Shown here piece by piece: positions 33,400-42,211 of a DNA stretch of 64,000 nt. A program made the translations under genes and the position numbers. Every line of letters begins with the position of its first letter. The first letter of the stretch is position 1. The notes beneath the pieces are model-generated. The model saw only the letters and a list, made by a program, of their open reading frames with translations. It was not told where the DNA came from and did not search any database. The DNA comes from Streptomyces antioxidans. GTDB lineage: Bacteria > Actinomycetota > Actinomycetes > Streptomycetales > Streptomycetaceae. The stretch spans positions 1-64,000 of the forward strand of contig NZ_LAKD02000102.1 in assembly GCF_000968685.2 (NCBI RefSeq), written 5' to 3'.

Positions 33400-35646
33400 G
33401 TGGCCGGCGAACAGCAGTCGAAGGTCCCCGCCGAGGTGCGGGAGAGGCACGCCAGGCTCGCTGAGCAGATCGAGGAGCACCGCTTCCGGTACTACGTGAA
33501 GGATGCGCCGGTCGTCAGTGACGCCGAGTTCGACAGGCTCATGCGCGAGCTTGAGGCGCTGGAGGATGAGCACCCCACGCTCCGCACGCCGGACTCGCCG
33601 ACCCAGAAGGTCGCGGGGGCGTACGAGACGGAGTTCACCGAGGTCGAGCACCGCGAGCGGATGCTCAGCCTGGACAACGCCTTTGACGACGAGGAGCTGG
33701 CCAGCTGGGCGGACCGCATCGCCAAGGAGCTGAGCGGTGGTGCGTACCACTTCCTGTGCGAGCTGAAGGTGGACGGCCTCGCGGTCAACCTCACCTATGA
33801 GCACGGTCGGCTGACCCGCGCCGCCACCCGTGGCGACGGCCGCACCGGTGAGGACATCACGCCCAATGTGCGGACGATCGCCAAGATCCCCAACCGGCTC
33901 GAGGGCGAGCGCATCCCGGCGCTGGTGGAGGTGCGCGGCGAAGTCTTCCTGCCCCGCGAGCGGTTCGAGGAGCTGAACCGGCGGCTGGTGGAGGCGGGCA
34001 AGCCGCCCTTCGCCAACCCCCGGAACGCGGCGGCGGGTTCGCTGCGCCAGAAGGACCCGAAGATCACCGCGTCCCGGCCGCTGGACATGGTGGTGCACGG
34101 CATCGGGGCGCGCGAGGGCTTCGACATCGACCGGCTGTCGCAGGCGTACGAGCTGCTGCACGAGTGGGGGCTCCCCACCGCCGCCCACTTCTCGGTGGTG
34201 GACTCGATCGAGGGCGTGCGCGAGTACATCGCGTACTACGGCGACGGCGAGCACCGGCACTCGGTGGAGCACGAGATCGACGGCGCGGTCGTCAAGCTGG
34301 ACGAGATCCCGCTCCAGGGACGGCTGGGCTCCACCTCGCGGGCGCCGCGCTGGGCGATCGCCTGGAAGTTCGCGCCCGAGGAGGTCAACACCAAGCTGGT
34401 GGACATCCGGGTGGGCGTGGGGCGCACGGGGCGGGTGACGCCTTATGCGGTGGTCGAGCCGATCACCGTCGCGGGCTCGGAGGTCGAATTCGCGACACTG
34501 CACAACCAGGATGTGGTCAAGGCCAAAGGCGTGCTGATCGGTGACACCGTGGTGCTTCGAAAAGCGGGCGACGTCATTCCGGAAATCTTGGGCCCGGTCG
34601 TCGATCTGCGGGACGGCAGCGAGCGGGAATTCGTGATGCCGGACGCCTGCCCCGAGTGCGGTACACCGCTGCAGCCCGCCAAGGAGGGCGATGTCGATCT
34701 GCGGTGTCCCAACGGCCGGTCCTGCCCGGCGCAGCTGCGCGAGCGGATTTTCTATCTCGCCGGGCGGAAATCCCTGGACATCGAGAACCTCGGCTATGTC
34801 GCCGCCGCCGCCCTCACCCAGCCGCTGGAACCCGCCGAACCGCCGCTGAAGGACGAGGGCGATCTGTTCGACCTGAAGATCGAACAATTGCTGCCCATTC
34901 GGTCGTATGTACTGGACCCGGACAGCGGACTGCCCAAGCGTGATCCGGAGACCGGTGAGGAGAAGGTCGTCACCTTCTTCGCCACCCAGAAGGGCGAGGC
35001 GAAGAAGAACGCCCTGGCGATGCTGGCCAATATCGAGGCGGCCAAGGAGCGTCCGCTGGCCCGGATCATCACCGGCCTTTCGATCCGTCATGTCGGCCCC
35101 GTGGCCGCCACCGCGCTGGCCCGGGAATTCCGCTCGCTGGACCGGATCGCCGAGGCGGATGAGGGGGAGCTGGCGGCCGTGGAGGGGGTCGGACCCACCA
35201 TCGCCGCCTCGCTCAAGGAGTGGTTCACGGTCGACTGGCACCGCGAGATCGTCGAGAAATGGCGGCGCGCCGGGGTCCGGCTGGAGGAGGAGGGCGGCGA
35301 GGACGAGGGCCCCCGTCCGCTGGCGGGCCTCACCGTCGTCGTCACCGGAACGCTGCAGTCGTACACCCGGGATGGGGCCAAAGAGGCGCTGCAGAGTCAT
35401 GGTGCCAAAGTCACCGGATCGGTTTCGAAAAAGACCGATTTCGTGGTAGTCGGCGACAATCCGGGCTCGAAGTATGACAAGGCGATGCAGGTGAAGGTTC
35501 CCGTGCTGGATGAGGACGGATTTGGCGTCCTGCTCGAACGGGGTCCTGATGCGGCGAGAGAGGTCGCGCTGACGCCCCCGGAAGAGCCTGCGGAAGAGCC
35601 CGCGGAAGACGGCGGGGAAGAGTCCGGGGAAGAGTCCGCGGAGTAG
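33400..35646 (+). CDS. ligA: NAD-dependent DNA ligase
   Basis: Essential nick-sealing ligase. The 748-residue protein has all domains: Ia (about 1-70, HRFRYYV), the adenylation domain with nucleophile K123 in CELKVDGLAVN, the OB fold, the Cys4 zinc finger (CPECGTPL...RCPNGRSC), helix-hairpin-helix repeats (VGPVAATALAREF, GVGPTIAASL) and a C-terminal BRCT domain (LAGLTVVVTGTLQSYTRDGA). A 35-residue acidic tail, rich in EEPAEE and GEES repeats, follows the BRCT domain and is longer than in most ligases. GTG at 33400 has GGGAGG 7 nt upstream. Confidence 0.97.
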   Translation: MAGEQQSKVPAEVRERHARLAEQIEEHRFRYYVKDAPVVSDAEFDRLMRELEALEDEHPTLRTPDSPTQKVAGAYETEFTEVEHRERMLSLDNAFDDEELASWADRIAKELSGGAYHFLCELKVDGLAVNLTYEHGRLTRAATRGDGRTGEDITPNVRTIAKIPNRLEGERIPALVEVRGEVFLPRERFEELNRRLVEAGKPPFANPRNAAAGSLRQKDPKITASRPLDMVVHGIGAREGFDIDRLSQAYELLHEWGLPTAAHFSVVDSIEGVREYIAYYGDGEHRHSVEHEIDGAVVKLDEIPLQGRLGSTSRAPRWAIAWKFAPEEVNTKLVDIRVGVGRTGRVTPYAVVEPITVAGSEVEFATLHNQDVVKAKGVLIGDTVVLRKAGDVIPEILGPVVDLRDGSEREFVMPDACPECGTPLQPAKEGDVDLRCPNGRSCPAQLRERIFYLAGRKSLDIENLGYVAAAALTQPLEPAEPPLKDEGDLFDLKIEQLLPIRSYVLDPDSGLPKRDPETGEEKVVTFFATQKGEAKKNALAMLANIEAAKERPLARIITGLSIRHVGPVAATALAREFRSLDRIAEADEGELAAVEGVGPTIAASLKEWFTVDWHREIVEKWRRAGVRLEEEGGEDEGPRPLAGLTVVVTGTLQSYTRDGAKEALQSHGAKVTGSVSKKTDFVVVGDNPGSKYDKAMQVKVPVLDEDGFGVLLERGPDAAREVALTPPEEPAEEPAEDGGEESGEESAE

Positions 35647-35961
35647 CACGGATGGCCGGTGGAACGGGGGTTGGAGCAGTCGCTGGAGTGGCCCCTGAAG
35701 TAGCCGCTCCACCCATCCGGCGCAGCGCTCCGGCCATCTTGTCCGCTCAATGGGTTCAAACCTGGCCGGATTACGACTGGGAGCACTTCCCGGGTACAGC
35801 CGGAGGGCATCACCCTTACAGCGCATAGCAGAAGGCCATGGATCGTCGGGCGGCATTCGGGGAACCGTCGCCGATCGCCGCCCGTCTTTCCCTTCTGCCG
35901 CCTACTGTTGAGGTGTGCGCCCGCCGTGGCGCTGGCACCGCCGGCTGTGAGAGGGACGGGT
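35647..35961 (+). other. 315-bp noncoding gap between ligA and the GGDEF-EAL gene
   Basis: No gene is supported here. Just after the ligA stop, GGATGGCCGGTGGA (about 35651) can pair with TCCACCCATCC (about 35709) through a 2-nt bulge, a possible terminator. The rest presumably holds the promoter of the downstream gene; I found no clear promoter boxes and no BldD-type palindrome by eye. GAGGGACGGG about 4-10 nt before ATG 35962 is the ribosome site. Confidence 0.5.
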
Positions 35962-38076
35962 ATGAAACCGACCGAAAGCGCCGCCCCGGCGTCGCGGCTG
36001 CCCCGGGCCGTGCTGCCCGTGCTGCCCGCGCTGCCGGCCGCTGCGGTCGCCATGGCGGCTTTCGCACTCGGTATCGGAGTGTTCCGAGTGCTCGACGCGG
36101 GCAATGCGCTCTTTCCCGATGGAACCGTGGGCTGGTCGCTCGCCGTGCTCACCGGAATCATCGTCGGTCATCTGGTCGCCCTCGGCCGTGACCGGTGGTG
36201 GGGCGGCACCGGCTCCGGGGCCGCGTTAACCCTGGCGGCGCTGCTGCTCTACGGCTGGATTCCGGCCGTGCTGGTCAGCCTCGCCGTGGTCGTCCTGGTC
36301 GGCGCCGCCCGCCGGCACCGATGGCGGCAGGCCGCCCTGCACGGCGCGGTCGACATCCTCGGGGTCGGCGCGGCCGCCCTCACCCTCGCCGCCTTCGGCA
36401 CCATCCCCTCCGTCGAACACCCCTGGCGCACCGACACCTGGCAGGTGTCCGCCATCCCCCAGACGGCGCTGGCCGCCTTGGTCTATCTCGCGGTGACCCG
36501 CGCCCTGCTGTGGTGCTCCCTCGCCCCGCCCGGCGCCGGACTGCCCACCGTCGCCCGCACCGCCCTCGTCCGGCAGGCCCTCGTCGGCATCGCGCTCCTC
36601 GGCATCGCCCCCCTCATCGTGGTCGTCGCCGGGGACACCCCGCTGCTGCTCCCGCTGTTCGCGGTGCCGCTGGTCGCCCTGGACTCCACGCTGTGGATCG
36701 CCCGGGTCCGCGCCGAGGAGCAGCTGCGCGATCCGCTCACCGGGCTGCCCAACCGCCAGTGGCTGTTGGAGCGCACCTGGACCGCGCTGGACGAGTCCGA
36801 GCGGGCCGGCACCCGGAGCGCGCTGGTGCTGCTGGACCTCGACCGCTTCCGCTCGGTCAACGACACCCTGGGCCATCTGGCCGGTGACCGGCTGCTGCTC
36901 CAGATCGCCGAGCGGCTGCGGCTCGCCCTGCCGCGCGGGGCCGAGGTGGCCAGGCTCGGCGGCGATGAGTTCGCGGTGCTGCTGCCCACCACCGACTCGC
37001 TCACCAGCGCCCAGCGCAGCGCCCGCGTCCTCGTCGGCGACCTCGGCTCCCCGCTCGACCTGGACGGGCTGACCCTGGTGCTCGAGGCCAGCGCGGGCGT
37101 CGCCGTCTACCCCGACCACGCCCTGGACGCCGAGGGGCTGCTGCGCCGCGCCGACGTCGCGATGTACCAGGCCAAGCGGGACCGCAGCGGAGTCGAGCTG
37201 TACGAGGCGCGCCGGGACGGCAACACCCCCGACCGGCTCGGTCTGCTCGGCGATCTGCGGCGCGCCCTGGACGCGGGCGACGTCGAGCTGCACTACCAGC
37301 CCAAGGTCGGCTTCGACGGGCATGTGGCGGGCCTGGAGGCCCTGGTGCGCTGGGTGCACCCGGACCGGGGGAGGGTGCCGCCGGACGAGTTCATCTCCAT
37401 GGCCGAGAGCTCCGGGCTGATGCCCCGGCTGACCGAGTACGTCCTGGAGACGGCACTGGGCCAGGTCGCGCGGTGGCGCGCCGACGGCCTCGAGGTGCCC
37501 GTCGCGGTCAATGTCTCGCCGCGCGATGTCCACACCCCCGGCTTCGCGGGCGCGGTCGCCGGGCGGCTGGCCCGGCACGGGGTCCCGGCGGGCGCCCTGC
37601 AGCTGGAGATAACCGAGCACGTCCTGCTGGAGGACCCGCAGCGGGCCGCGGACACCCTGGCCGGGCTCACCGGCCACGGGGTGAAGATGTCGCTCGACGA
37701 CTTCGGCACGGGCTATTCGTCGCTGGTCCACCTGCGGCGGCTGCCGGTGAGCGAGCTCAAGATCGACCGTTCCTTCGTGGCGCGGCTCGCGGTGGACAAC
37801 GAGGACGCGGAGATCGTCCGCTGTACGGTCGACCTCGCCCACTCGCTGGGCCTGCTGGTGGTGGCGGAGGGCGTCGAGGACGACGAGACCTGGGAGCGGC
37901 TGCGGGACCTGGGCTGTGACGCGGTCCAGGGCTGGCTGGTGGCCGCGGCGATGCCGCCGGACGAGATGACGGCGTGGCTGCGGGCCCGGGGCGAGGGGGG
38001 CTGGCACCGCGAGACGGCGGAGCCGTCGAGCGAAGACGCTTCCGCGGACGAGGACGCGGACCAGCCGGTGACCTGA
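35962..38076 (+). CDS. rmdB: Membrane GGDEF-EAL cyclic-di-GMP enzyme (RmdB-like), contains a TTA codon
   Basis: The 704-residue protein has a membrane region (about 15-245, roughly eight helices), a GGDEF domain with intact RLGGDEF at 331-337, and an EAL domain with intact GLEALVRW (EAL 459-461), LDDFGTGYSS and VAEGVEDDETW. Both synthesis and hydrolysis of c-di-GMP are therefore possible; bifunctional members often favour hydrolysis. The RxxD inhibitory site before GGDEF is not recognisable. Position between ligA and gatC matches, from memory, S. coelicolor SCO5495 (RmdB), which affects aerial development. Leu89 is encoded by TTA (36226-36228), the only in-frame TTA I found in the window, so translation may need the bldA tRNA. 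A Glu/Asp-rich tail follows. Confidence 0.9.
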   Translation: MKPTESAAPASRLPRAVLPVLPALPAAAVAMAAFALGIGVFRVLDAGNALFPDGTVGWSLAVLTGIIVGHLVALGRDRWWGGTGSGAALTLAALLLYGWIPAVLVSLAVVVLVGAARRHRWRQAALHGAVDILGVGAAALTLAAFGTIPSVEHPWRTDTWQVSAIPQTALAALVYLAVTRALLWCSLAPPGAGLPTVARTALVRQALVGIALLGIAPLIVVVAGDTPLLLPLFAVPLVALDSTLWIARVRAEEQLRDPLTGLPNRQWLLERTWTALDESERAGTRSALVLLDLDRFRSVNDTLGHLAGDRLLLQIAERLRLALPRGAEVARLGGDEFAVLLPTTDSLTSAQRSARVLVGDLGSPLDLDGLTLVLEASAGVAVYPDHALDAEGLLRRADVAMYQAKRDRSGVELYEARRDGNTPDRLGLLGDLRRALDAGDVELHYQPKVGFDGHVAGLEALVRWVHPDRGRVPPDEFISMAESSGLMPRLTEYVLETALGQVARWRADGLEVPVAVNVSPRDVHTPGFAGAVAGRLARHGVPAGALQLEITEHVLLEDPQRAADTLAGLTGHGVKMSLDDFGTGYSSLVHLRRLPVSELKIDRSFVARLAVDNEDAEIVRCTVDLAHSLGLLVVAEGVEDDETWERLRDLGCDAVQGWLVAAAMPPDEMTAWLRARGEGGWHRETAEPSSEDASADEDADQPVT

Positions 38077-38099
38077 GGGCGCTGCCCCCTGCGTTTCGT

Positions 38100-38200
38100 T
38101 GCTCGGTGCGGGCCGGTGGGTGGCGTTGTGCCCACCCGTTCCTCCCCCAGCTACCGCTGGGGGTGCCCCCGGCGGAACGATTGCCCACTGGGCGCACCCA
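38100..38200. repeat. Intergenic repeat with hairpin before gatC
   Basis: GTGCCCACCCGTTCCTCCC is followed by CCCCCAGC (38144-38151), TACC, GCTGGGGG (38156-38163), then GCGGAACGATTGCCCACTGG. I recognise this as a recurrent Streptomyces intergenic element. The 8-bp stem with a 4-nt loop may terminate the upstream gene. Confidence 0.6.
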
Positions 38201-38277
38201 ATGCCTTTCGCGCGCTGTGTGCGGGGAGCCATAGGATTGGGGCCGAAACACTCCACACACACCCAGAGGATCGCTGC

Positions 38278-38574
38278 ATGCCTGGCATCACGCGCGAGGA
38301 GGTCGCCCACCTCGCCCGGCTGGCGCGTCTGGAGCTGAAGGCCGAAGAGCTCGACCACTTCGCCGGACAGCTCGACGACATCATCGGCGCGGTCGCCCGC
38401 GTCTCCGAGGTCGCCGACCAAGACGTTCCGCCGACCTCTCACCCGCTGCCGCTGACCAATGTCATGCGCCCGGACGAGGTCCGTCCGTCCCTGCCCCCGC
38501 AGCAGGCGCTGGCCTGCGCCCCGGCCCAGGAGCAGCAGCGTTTCAAGGTGCCGCAGATCCTGGGGGAGGAGTGA
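38278..38574 (+). CDS. gatC: Asp-tRNA(Asn)/Glu-tRNA(Gln) amidotransferase subunit C
   Basis: Small subunit that stabilises the GatA-GatB complex converting misacylated Glu-tRNA(Gln) or Asp-tRNA(Asn) to the amide form. The 98-residue protein starts MPGITREEVAHLARLARLEL and has the DQDVPPTSHPLPLTNVMRPDE segment that wraps GatA, normal for the family. ATG at 38278 follows CAGAGGA. Its stop lies inside the ribosome-site region of gatA, implying coupled translation. Confidence 0.96.
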   Translation: MPGITREEVAHLARLARLELKAEELDHFAGQLDDIIGAVARVSEVADQDVPPTSHPLPLTNVMRPDEVRPSLPPQQALACAPAQEQQRFKVPQILGEE

Positions 38575-38579
38575 CCACC

Positions 38580-40073
38580 GTGACCGACCTGACCAGGCTC
38601 ACCGCGGCCGAGATCGCCGCCAGGATCGCCTCCGGCGAGGTCACCGCCGTCGAGGTGACCGAGGCCCACCTGGCCCGTATCGAGGCCGTCGACGAGAAGG
38701 TGCACGCCTTCCTGCACGTGGACCGCGAGGGGGCGCTCGCCCAGGCGCGCGCCGTCGACGCCAAGCGGGAGCGCGGCGAGGAGCTGGGCCCGCTGGCCGG
38801 TGTTCCGCTCGCGCTCAAGGACATCTTCACCACCAAGGGGATCCCGACCACGGTCGGTTCCAAGATCCTCGACGGGTGGATCCCGCCGTACGACGCGACG
38901 GTCACCCAGCGGCTGCGGGACGCGGACGTGATCGTCCTCGGCAAGACCAACATGGACGAGTTCGCCATGGGGTCCTCGACCGAGAACAGCGCCTTCGGCC
39001 CCACCCGCAACCCCTGGGACCTCACCCGGGTCCCCGGCGGCTCCGGCGGTGGCTCGTCCGCCTCGCTGGCCTCCTTCCAGTCCCCGCTCGCCATCGGCAC
39101 CGACACCGGCGGCTCGATCCGCCAGCCCGCCGCCGTCACCGGCACGGTCGGGGTCAAGCCGACGTACGGCGGGGTCTCCCGCTACGGCATGGTGGCGTTC
39201 TCGTCCTCGCTCGACCAGGGCGGACCCTGCGCCCGCACCGTGCTGGACGCGGCGCTGCTGCACGAGGTCATCGCCGGGCACGACCCGATGGACTCGACCT
39301 CCATCGACGAGCCGGTTCCCGCCGTCGTCGAGGCCGCCCGCAGCGGAAGCGTGCGGGGCATGCGGATCGGCGTCGTCAAGGAGTTCGCTGGCGAGGGCTA
39401 CCAGGCCGGTGTCATGCAGCGCTTCAACGAGTCGGTGGAGCTGCTGCGGGAGCTGGGCGCCGAGATCGAGGAGATCTCCTGTCCGTCCTTCGACAAGGCG
39501 CTGGCCGCGTACTACCTGATCGCGCCGTCCGAGTGCTCGTCCAACCTGGCCCGCTTCGACGCCATGCGGTACGGCCTGCGGGTGGGCGACGACGGCAGCC
39601 ACTCCGCCGAGGACGTCACCGCGCTCACCCGCGCGGAGGGCTTCGGCGCCGAGGTCAAGCGCCGGATCATGCTGGGCACCTACGCGCTCAGCTCCGGCTA
39701 CTACGACGCGTACTACGGCTCCGCGCAGAAGGTCCGTACGCTGATCAAGCGCGACTTCGAGAAGGCGTTCGAGCGGGTCGACGTGCTGGTCTCGCCGACC
39801 ACCCCGACCACCGCCTTCCCGATCGGCGAGCGCGCCGACGACCCGATGGCGATGTATCTGGCCGACCTCTGCACGATTCCCACCAACCTCGCGGGGAACG
39901 CGGCCATGTCACTGCCCTGCGGTCTGGCGCCGGAGGACGGTCTGCCGGTCGGACTGCAGATCATCGCCCCCGCCATGGCCGACGACCGGCTTTACAAGGT
40001 CGGTGCCGCGGTCGAGGCCGCGCTCATCGACCGTTGGGGCCACCCGCTCATCGAGGAGGCACCGTCACTATGA
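38580..40073 (+). CDS. gatA: Asp-tRNA(Asn)/Glu-tRNA(Gln) amidotransferase subunit A
   Basis: The amidase subunit that frees ammonia from glutamine or asparagine. The 497-residue protein carries the amidase-signature triad: K80 in PLALKDIFTTKG, cis-Ser S155 in PGGSGGGSSAS and nucleophile S179 in DTGGSIRQPA. GTG at 38580 is chosen because GGAGGAG lies 8 nt upstream; the earlier GTG at 38571 directly abuts that ribosome site and is too close, although it overlaps the gatC stop. The 3' end overlaps a small membrane protein gene by 4 nt. Confidence 0.96.
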   Translation: MTDLTRLTAAEIAARIASGEVTAVEVTEAHLARIEAVDEKVHAFLHVDREGALAQARAVDAKRERGEELGPLAGVPLALKDIFTTKGIPTTVGSKILDGWIPPYDATVTQRLRDADVIVLGKTNMDEFAMGSSTENSAFGPTRNPWDLTRVPGGSGGGSSASLASFQSPLAIGTDTGGSIRQPAAVTGTVGVKPTYGGVSRYGMVAFSSSLDQGGPCARTVLDAALLHEVIAGHDPMDSTSIDEPVPAVVEAARSGSVRGMRIGVVKEFAGEGYQAGVMQRFNESVELLRELGAEIEEISCPSFDKALAAYYLIAPSECSSNLARFDAMRYGLRVGDDGSHSAEDVTALTRAEGFGAEVKRRIMLGTYALSSGYYDAYYGSAQKVRTLIKRDFEKAFERVDVLVSPTTPTTAFPIGERADDPMAMYLADLCTIPTNLAGNAAMSLPCGLAPEDGLPVGLQIIAPAMADDRLYKVGAAVEAALIDRWGHPLIEEAPSL

Positions 40074-40309
40074 GTGCGATCAAGAAGGCGAAGGGCTTCA
40101 AGAAGTCCAGGCCCGGCACCTACCTGTCCATCGCGACCTCGCTGTTCGGCGCGGTGGGGGTGGCGAAGCAGGCCAAGAAGGCCCGATTCGAGAACGACAG
40201 GCTGCAACTGGCCGACGCGGTGGTCTCGGCCGCCGCCATCGTCACCGGCGTCGCCCTGCTCATCCGCGAGCTCAAGCGCATGGGCGACGACGACGTCCTC
40301 GCGGACTGA
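40070..40309 (+). CDS. Small conserved single-pass membrane protein between gatA and gatB
   Basis: The 79-residue protein begins MSAIKKAKGFKKSRPGTYLS, a basic amphipathic N-terminus. It has one predicted helix VVSAAAIVTGVALLIREL near residues 50-67 and an acidic C-terminus GDDDVLAD. It starts at ATG 40070, overlapping the gatA stop (ATGA), and ends 14 nt before gatB, so it must be co-translated with the amidotransferase. From memory a similar gene sits between gatA and gatB in other Streptomyces. No function is known. Antisense and other-frame readings of this stretch lack its ribosomal context. Confidence 0.88.
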   Translation: MSAIKKAKGFKKSRPGTYLSIATSLFGAVGVAKQAKKARFENDRLQLADAVVSAAAIVTGVALLIRELKRMGDDDVLAD

Positions 40310-40323
40310 GAGGTTAGTTTTCC

Positions 40324-41829
40324 GTGACCGTCACTGAACTGGTGTCGTACGAGGACGCCCTCGCCACCTACGACCCCGTGATGGGGCTCGAGGTGCATGT
40401 CGAGCTCGGCACCAAGACCAAGATGTTCTGCGGCTGCTCCACGGCGCTGGGCGCCGAGCCCAACACGCAGACCTGCCCCACCTGTCTCGGCCTGCCCGGC
40501 TCGCTCCCGGTGGTCAACGCGACCGGCGTCGAGTCCGCCATCAAGATCGGGCTCGCGCTCCACTGTGAGATCGCCGAATGGTGCCGCTTCGCCCGGAAGA
40601 ACTACTTCTATCCGGACATGCCGAAGAACTTCCAGACGTCGCAGTACGACGAGCCGATCGCCTTCAACGGCTATCTGGACGTCGACGTCGACGGTGAGGT
40701 CTTCCGCGTCGAGATCGAGCGCGCCCATATGGAGGAGGACACCGGCAAGTCCACCCATGTGGGTGGCGCGACCGGCCGCATCCACGGCGCCCAGCACTCC
40801 CTCCTGGACTACAACCGGGCCGGGATCCCGCTGATCGAGATCGTCACCAAGCCGATCGTCGGCGCCGGGGAGAAGGCCCCGGAGGTCGCCAAGGCGTATG
40901 TGACCGAGCTGCGCGAGCTCATCAAGTCGCTCGGGGTCTCCGAGGCGCGCATGGAGATGGGCCAGATGCGCTGCGATGTGAACCTGTCGCTGCGTCCGCA
41001 GGGCGCCGACAAGTTCGGCACCCGCTCCGAGACCAAGAACGTCAACTCGCTGCGGTCGGTCGAGCGCGCGGTCCGCTTCGAGATCCAGCGCCACGCCGCG
41101 GTGCTGGACGACGGCGGCACGATCGTCCAGGAGACCCGCCACTTCCACGAGGAGGACGGCTCCACGACCTCCGGCCGGGTCAAGGAGGAGGCCGAGGACT
41201 ACCGCTACTTCCCCGAGCCCGACCTGGTGCCGGTCGCCCCCGCCCGGGCGTGGGTGGAGGAGCTGCGCGGCGGGCTTCCGGAGCTGCCGCGGGTGCGCCG
41301 CAACCGGCTCCGCGAGGAGTGGGGCCTGTCCCGGCACGAGATGCAGTCGGTGCTCAACGCGGGCGCGATCGACCTGATCACGGCCACGATGGACGAGGGC
41401 GCCCCGGCCGACCAGGCCCGTAAGTGGTGGATGGGCGAGCTGGCCCGCCGTGCCAACGAGGACGGTGTGGAGCTCGCCGCGCTGCCGATCACCCCGGCAC
41501 AGGTGGCCCGGGTGTGCGTGCTGGTCAAGGAGGGTTCGCTCAACGACAAGCTGGCCCGCCAGACCATCGAGGGCGTCCTCGCGGGCGAGGGCGGCCCGGA
41601 CGAGGTCGTCGCCCAGCGCGGGCTGAAGGTCGTCTCGGACGAGGGTGCGCTGGGCACCGCCGTGGACGAGGCGATCGCGGCCAACGCGGCCATCGCCGAC
41701 AAGATCCGCGGCGGCAAGGTCGCGGCGGCGGGCGCGCTGGTCGGCGCGGTCATGAAGGCCACGCGCGGCCAGGCGGACGCGGCGCGGGTGCGCGAGCTGA
41801 TCCTGGAGAAGCTGGGCGTCGAGGGCTGA
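40324..41829 (+). CDS. gatB: Asp-tRNA(Asn)/Glu-tRNA(Gln) amidotransferase subunit B
   Basis: The tRNA-binding and kinase subunit of GatCAB. The 501-residue protein starts at GTG 40324 (MTVTELVSYEDALATYDPVMGLEVHVEL). It has the zinc-site cysteines in MFCGCSTALG and CPTCLGLPG, FYPDMPKNFQTSQYDEPIA, and the C-terminal GatB/YqeY tail domain (TRGQADAARVRELILEKLGV). It closes the gatC-gatA-small protein-gatB operon and is followed by an 18-bp terminator hairpin. Confidence 0.97.
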   Translation: MTVTELVSYEDALATYDPVMGLEVHVELGTKTKMFCGCSTALGAEPNTQTCPTCLGLPGSLPVVNATGVESAIKIGLALHCEIAEWCRFARKNYFYPDMPKNFQTSQYDEPIAFNGYLDVDVDGEVFRVEIERAHMEEDTGKSTHVGGATGRIHGAQHSLLDYNRAGIPLIEIVTKPIVGAGEKAPEVAKAYVTELRELIKSLGVSEARMEMGQMRCDVNLSLRPQGADKFGTRSETKNVNSLRSVERAVRFEIQRHAAVLDDGGTIVQETRHFHEEDGSTTSGRVKEEAEDYRYFPEPDLVPVAPARAWVEELRGGLPELPRVRRNRLREEWGLSRHEMQSVLNAGAIDLITATMDEGAPADQARKWWMGELARRANEDGVELAALPITPAQVARVCVLVKEGSLNDKLARQTIEGVLAGEGGPDEVVAQRGLKVVSDEGALGTAVDEAIAANAAIADKIRGGKVAAAGALVGAVMKATRGQADAARVRELILEKLGVEG

Positions 41830-41853
41830 GCGGCCCGGGATTCGTCCCTGTGT

Positions 41854-41893
41854 GACGGTGGCGGGGCGCGCGAGGGCGCGCCCCGCCACCGTC
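41854..41893 (+). terminator. Perfect 18-bp hairpin after gatB
   Basis: GACGGTGGCGGGGCGCGC (41854-41871) pairs without mismatch with GCGCGCCCCGCCACCGTC (41876-41893) around GAGG, 24 nt beyond the gatB stop. It is one of the strongest structures in the window and acts in either direction. Confidence 0.9.
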
Positions 41894-42211
41894 GTCTGCG
41901 CTTCCGCGCTCCTACGCGGTGCCCGGCGGCTCGTTCCCCTCCCCGTCCCTTCCCGCTACCAGGGGCTCCGCCCCTGGACCCCGACGGGCGCGGCTCGACC
42001 GCCGTGCACATCCGCACGGGCGGGCTGATCGGTCGGCACGCCGACGCGGCGGATGCCCGCCGCACCTCCGGGGTGCCAGGCCACGGGGTCTGGGGCGGAG
42101 CCCCAGTTGTGGGAAGGGGCGGGGAGGGGAAAGCATCGATATGCGGCTCCGCCACGCGGCCCGCCGCAGGCGCCACGACCCACCGAACCCCCAGAGCGGC
42201 CCGGACACCCC
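41894..42211. repeat. Repeat-rich gap between gatB and the M81 gene
   Basis: No gene is supported. The stretch contains CAGGGGCTCCGCCCCTGG (about 41960), a nearly perfect dyad, then GGGGTCTGGGGCGGAGCCCC (about 42088) followed by GGGAAGGGGCGGGGAGGGG and GCGGCTCCGCCACGCGG. These match the element found at 16810-16928 and 32221-32340. It lies between convergent genes and may hold several terminators. Confidence 0.6.

Noticed and set aside
33025..35856. A 943-codon antisense frame over ligA
   Set aside because: Antisense to an essential gene with all ligase motifs; composition is that of a GC shadow, with no start signal or recognisable domain.
38571..38579. GTG 38571 as the gatA start
   Set aside because: It directly abuts the GGAGGA ribosome site with no spacing; GTG 38580 is 8 nt away and gives residue numbering one off from the known catalytic triad.
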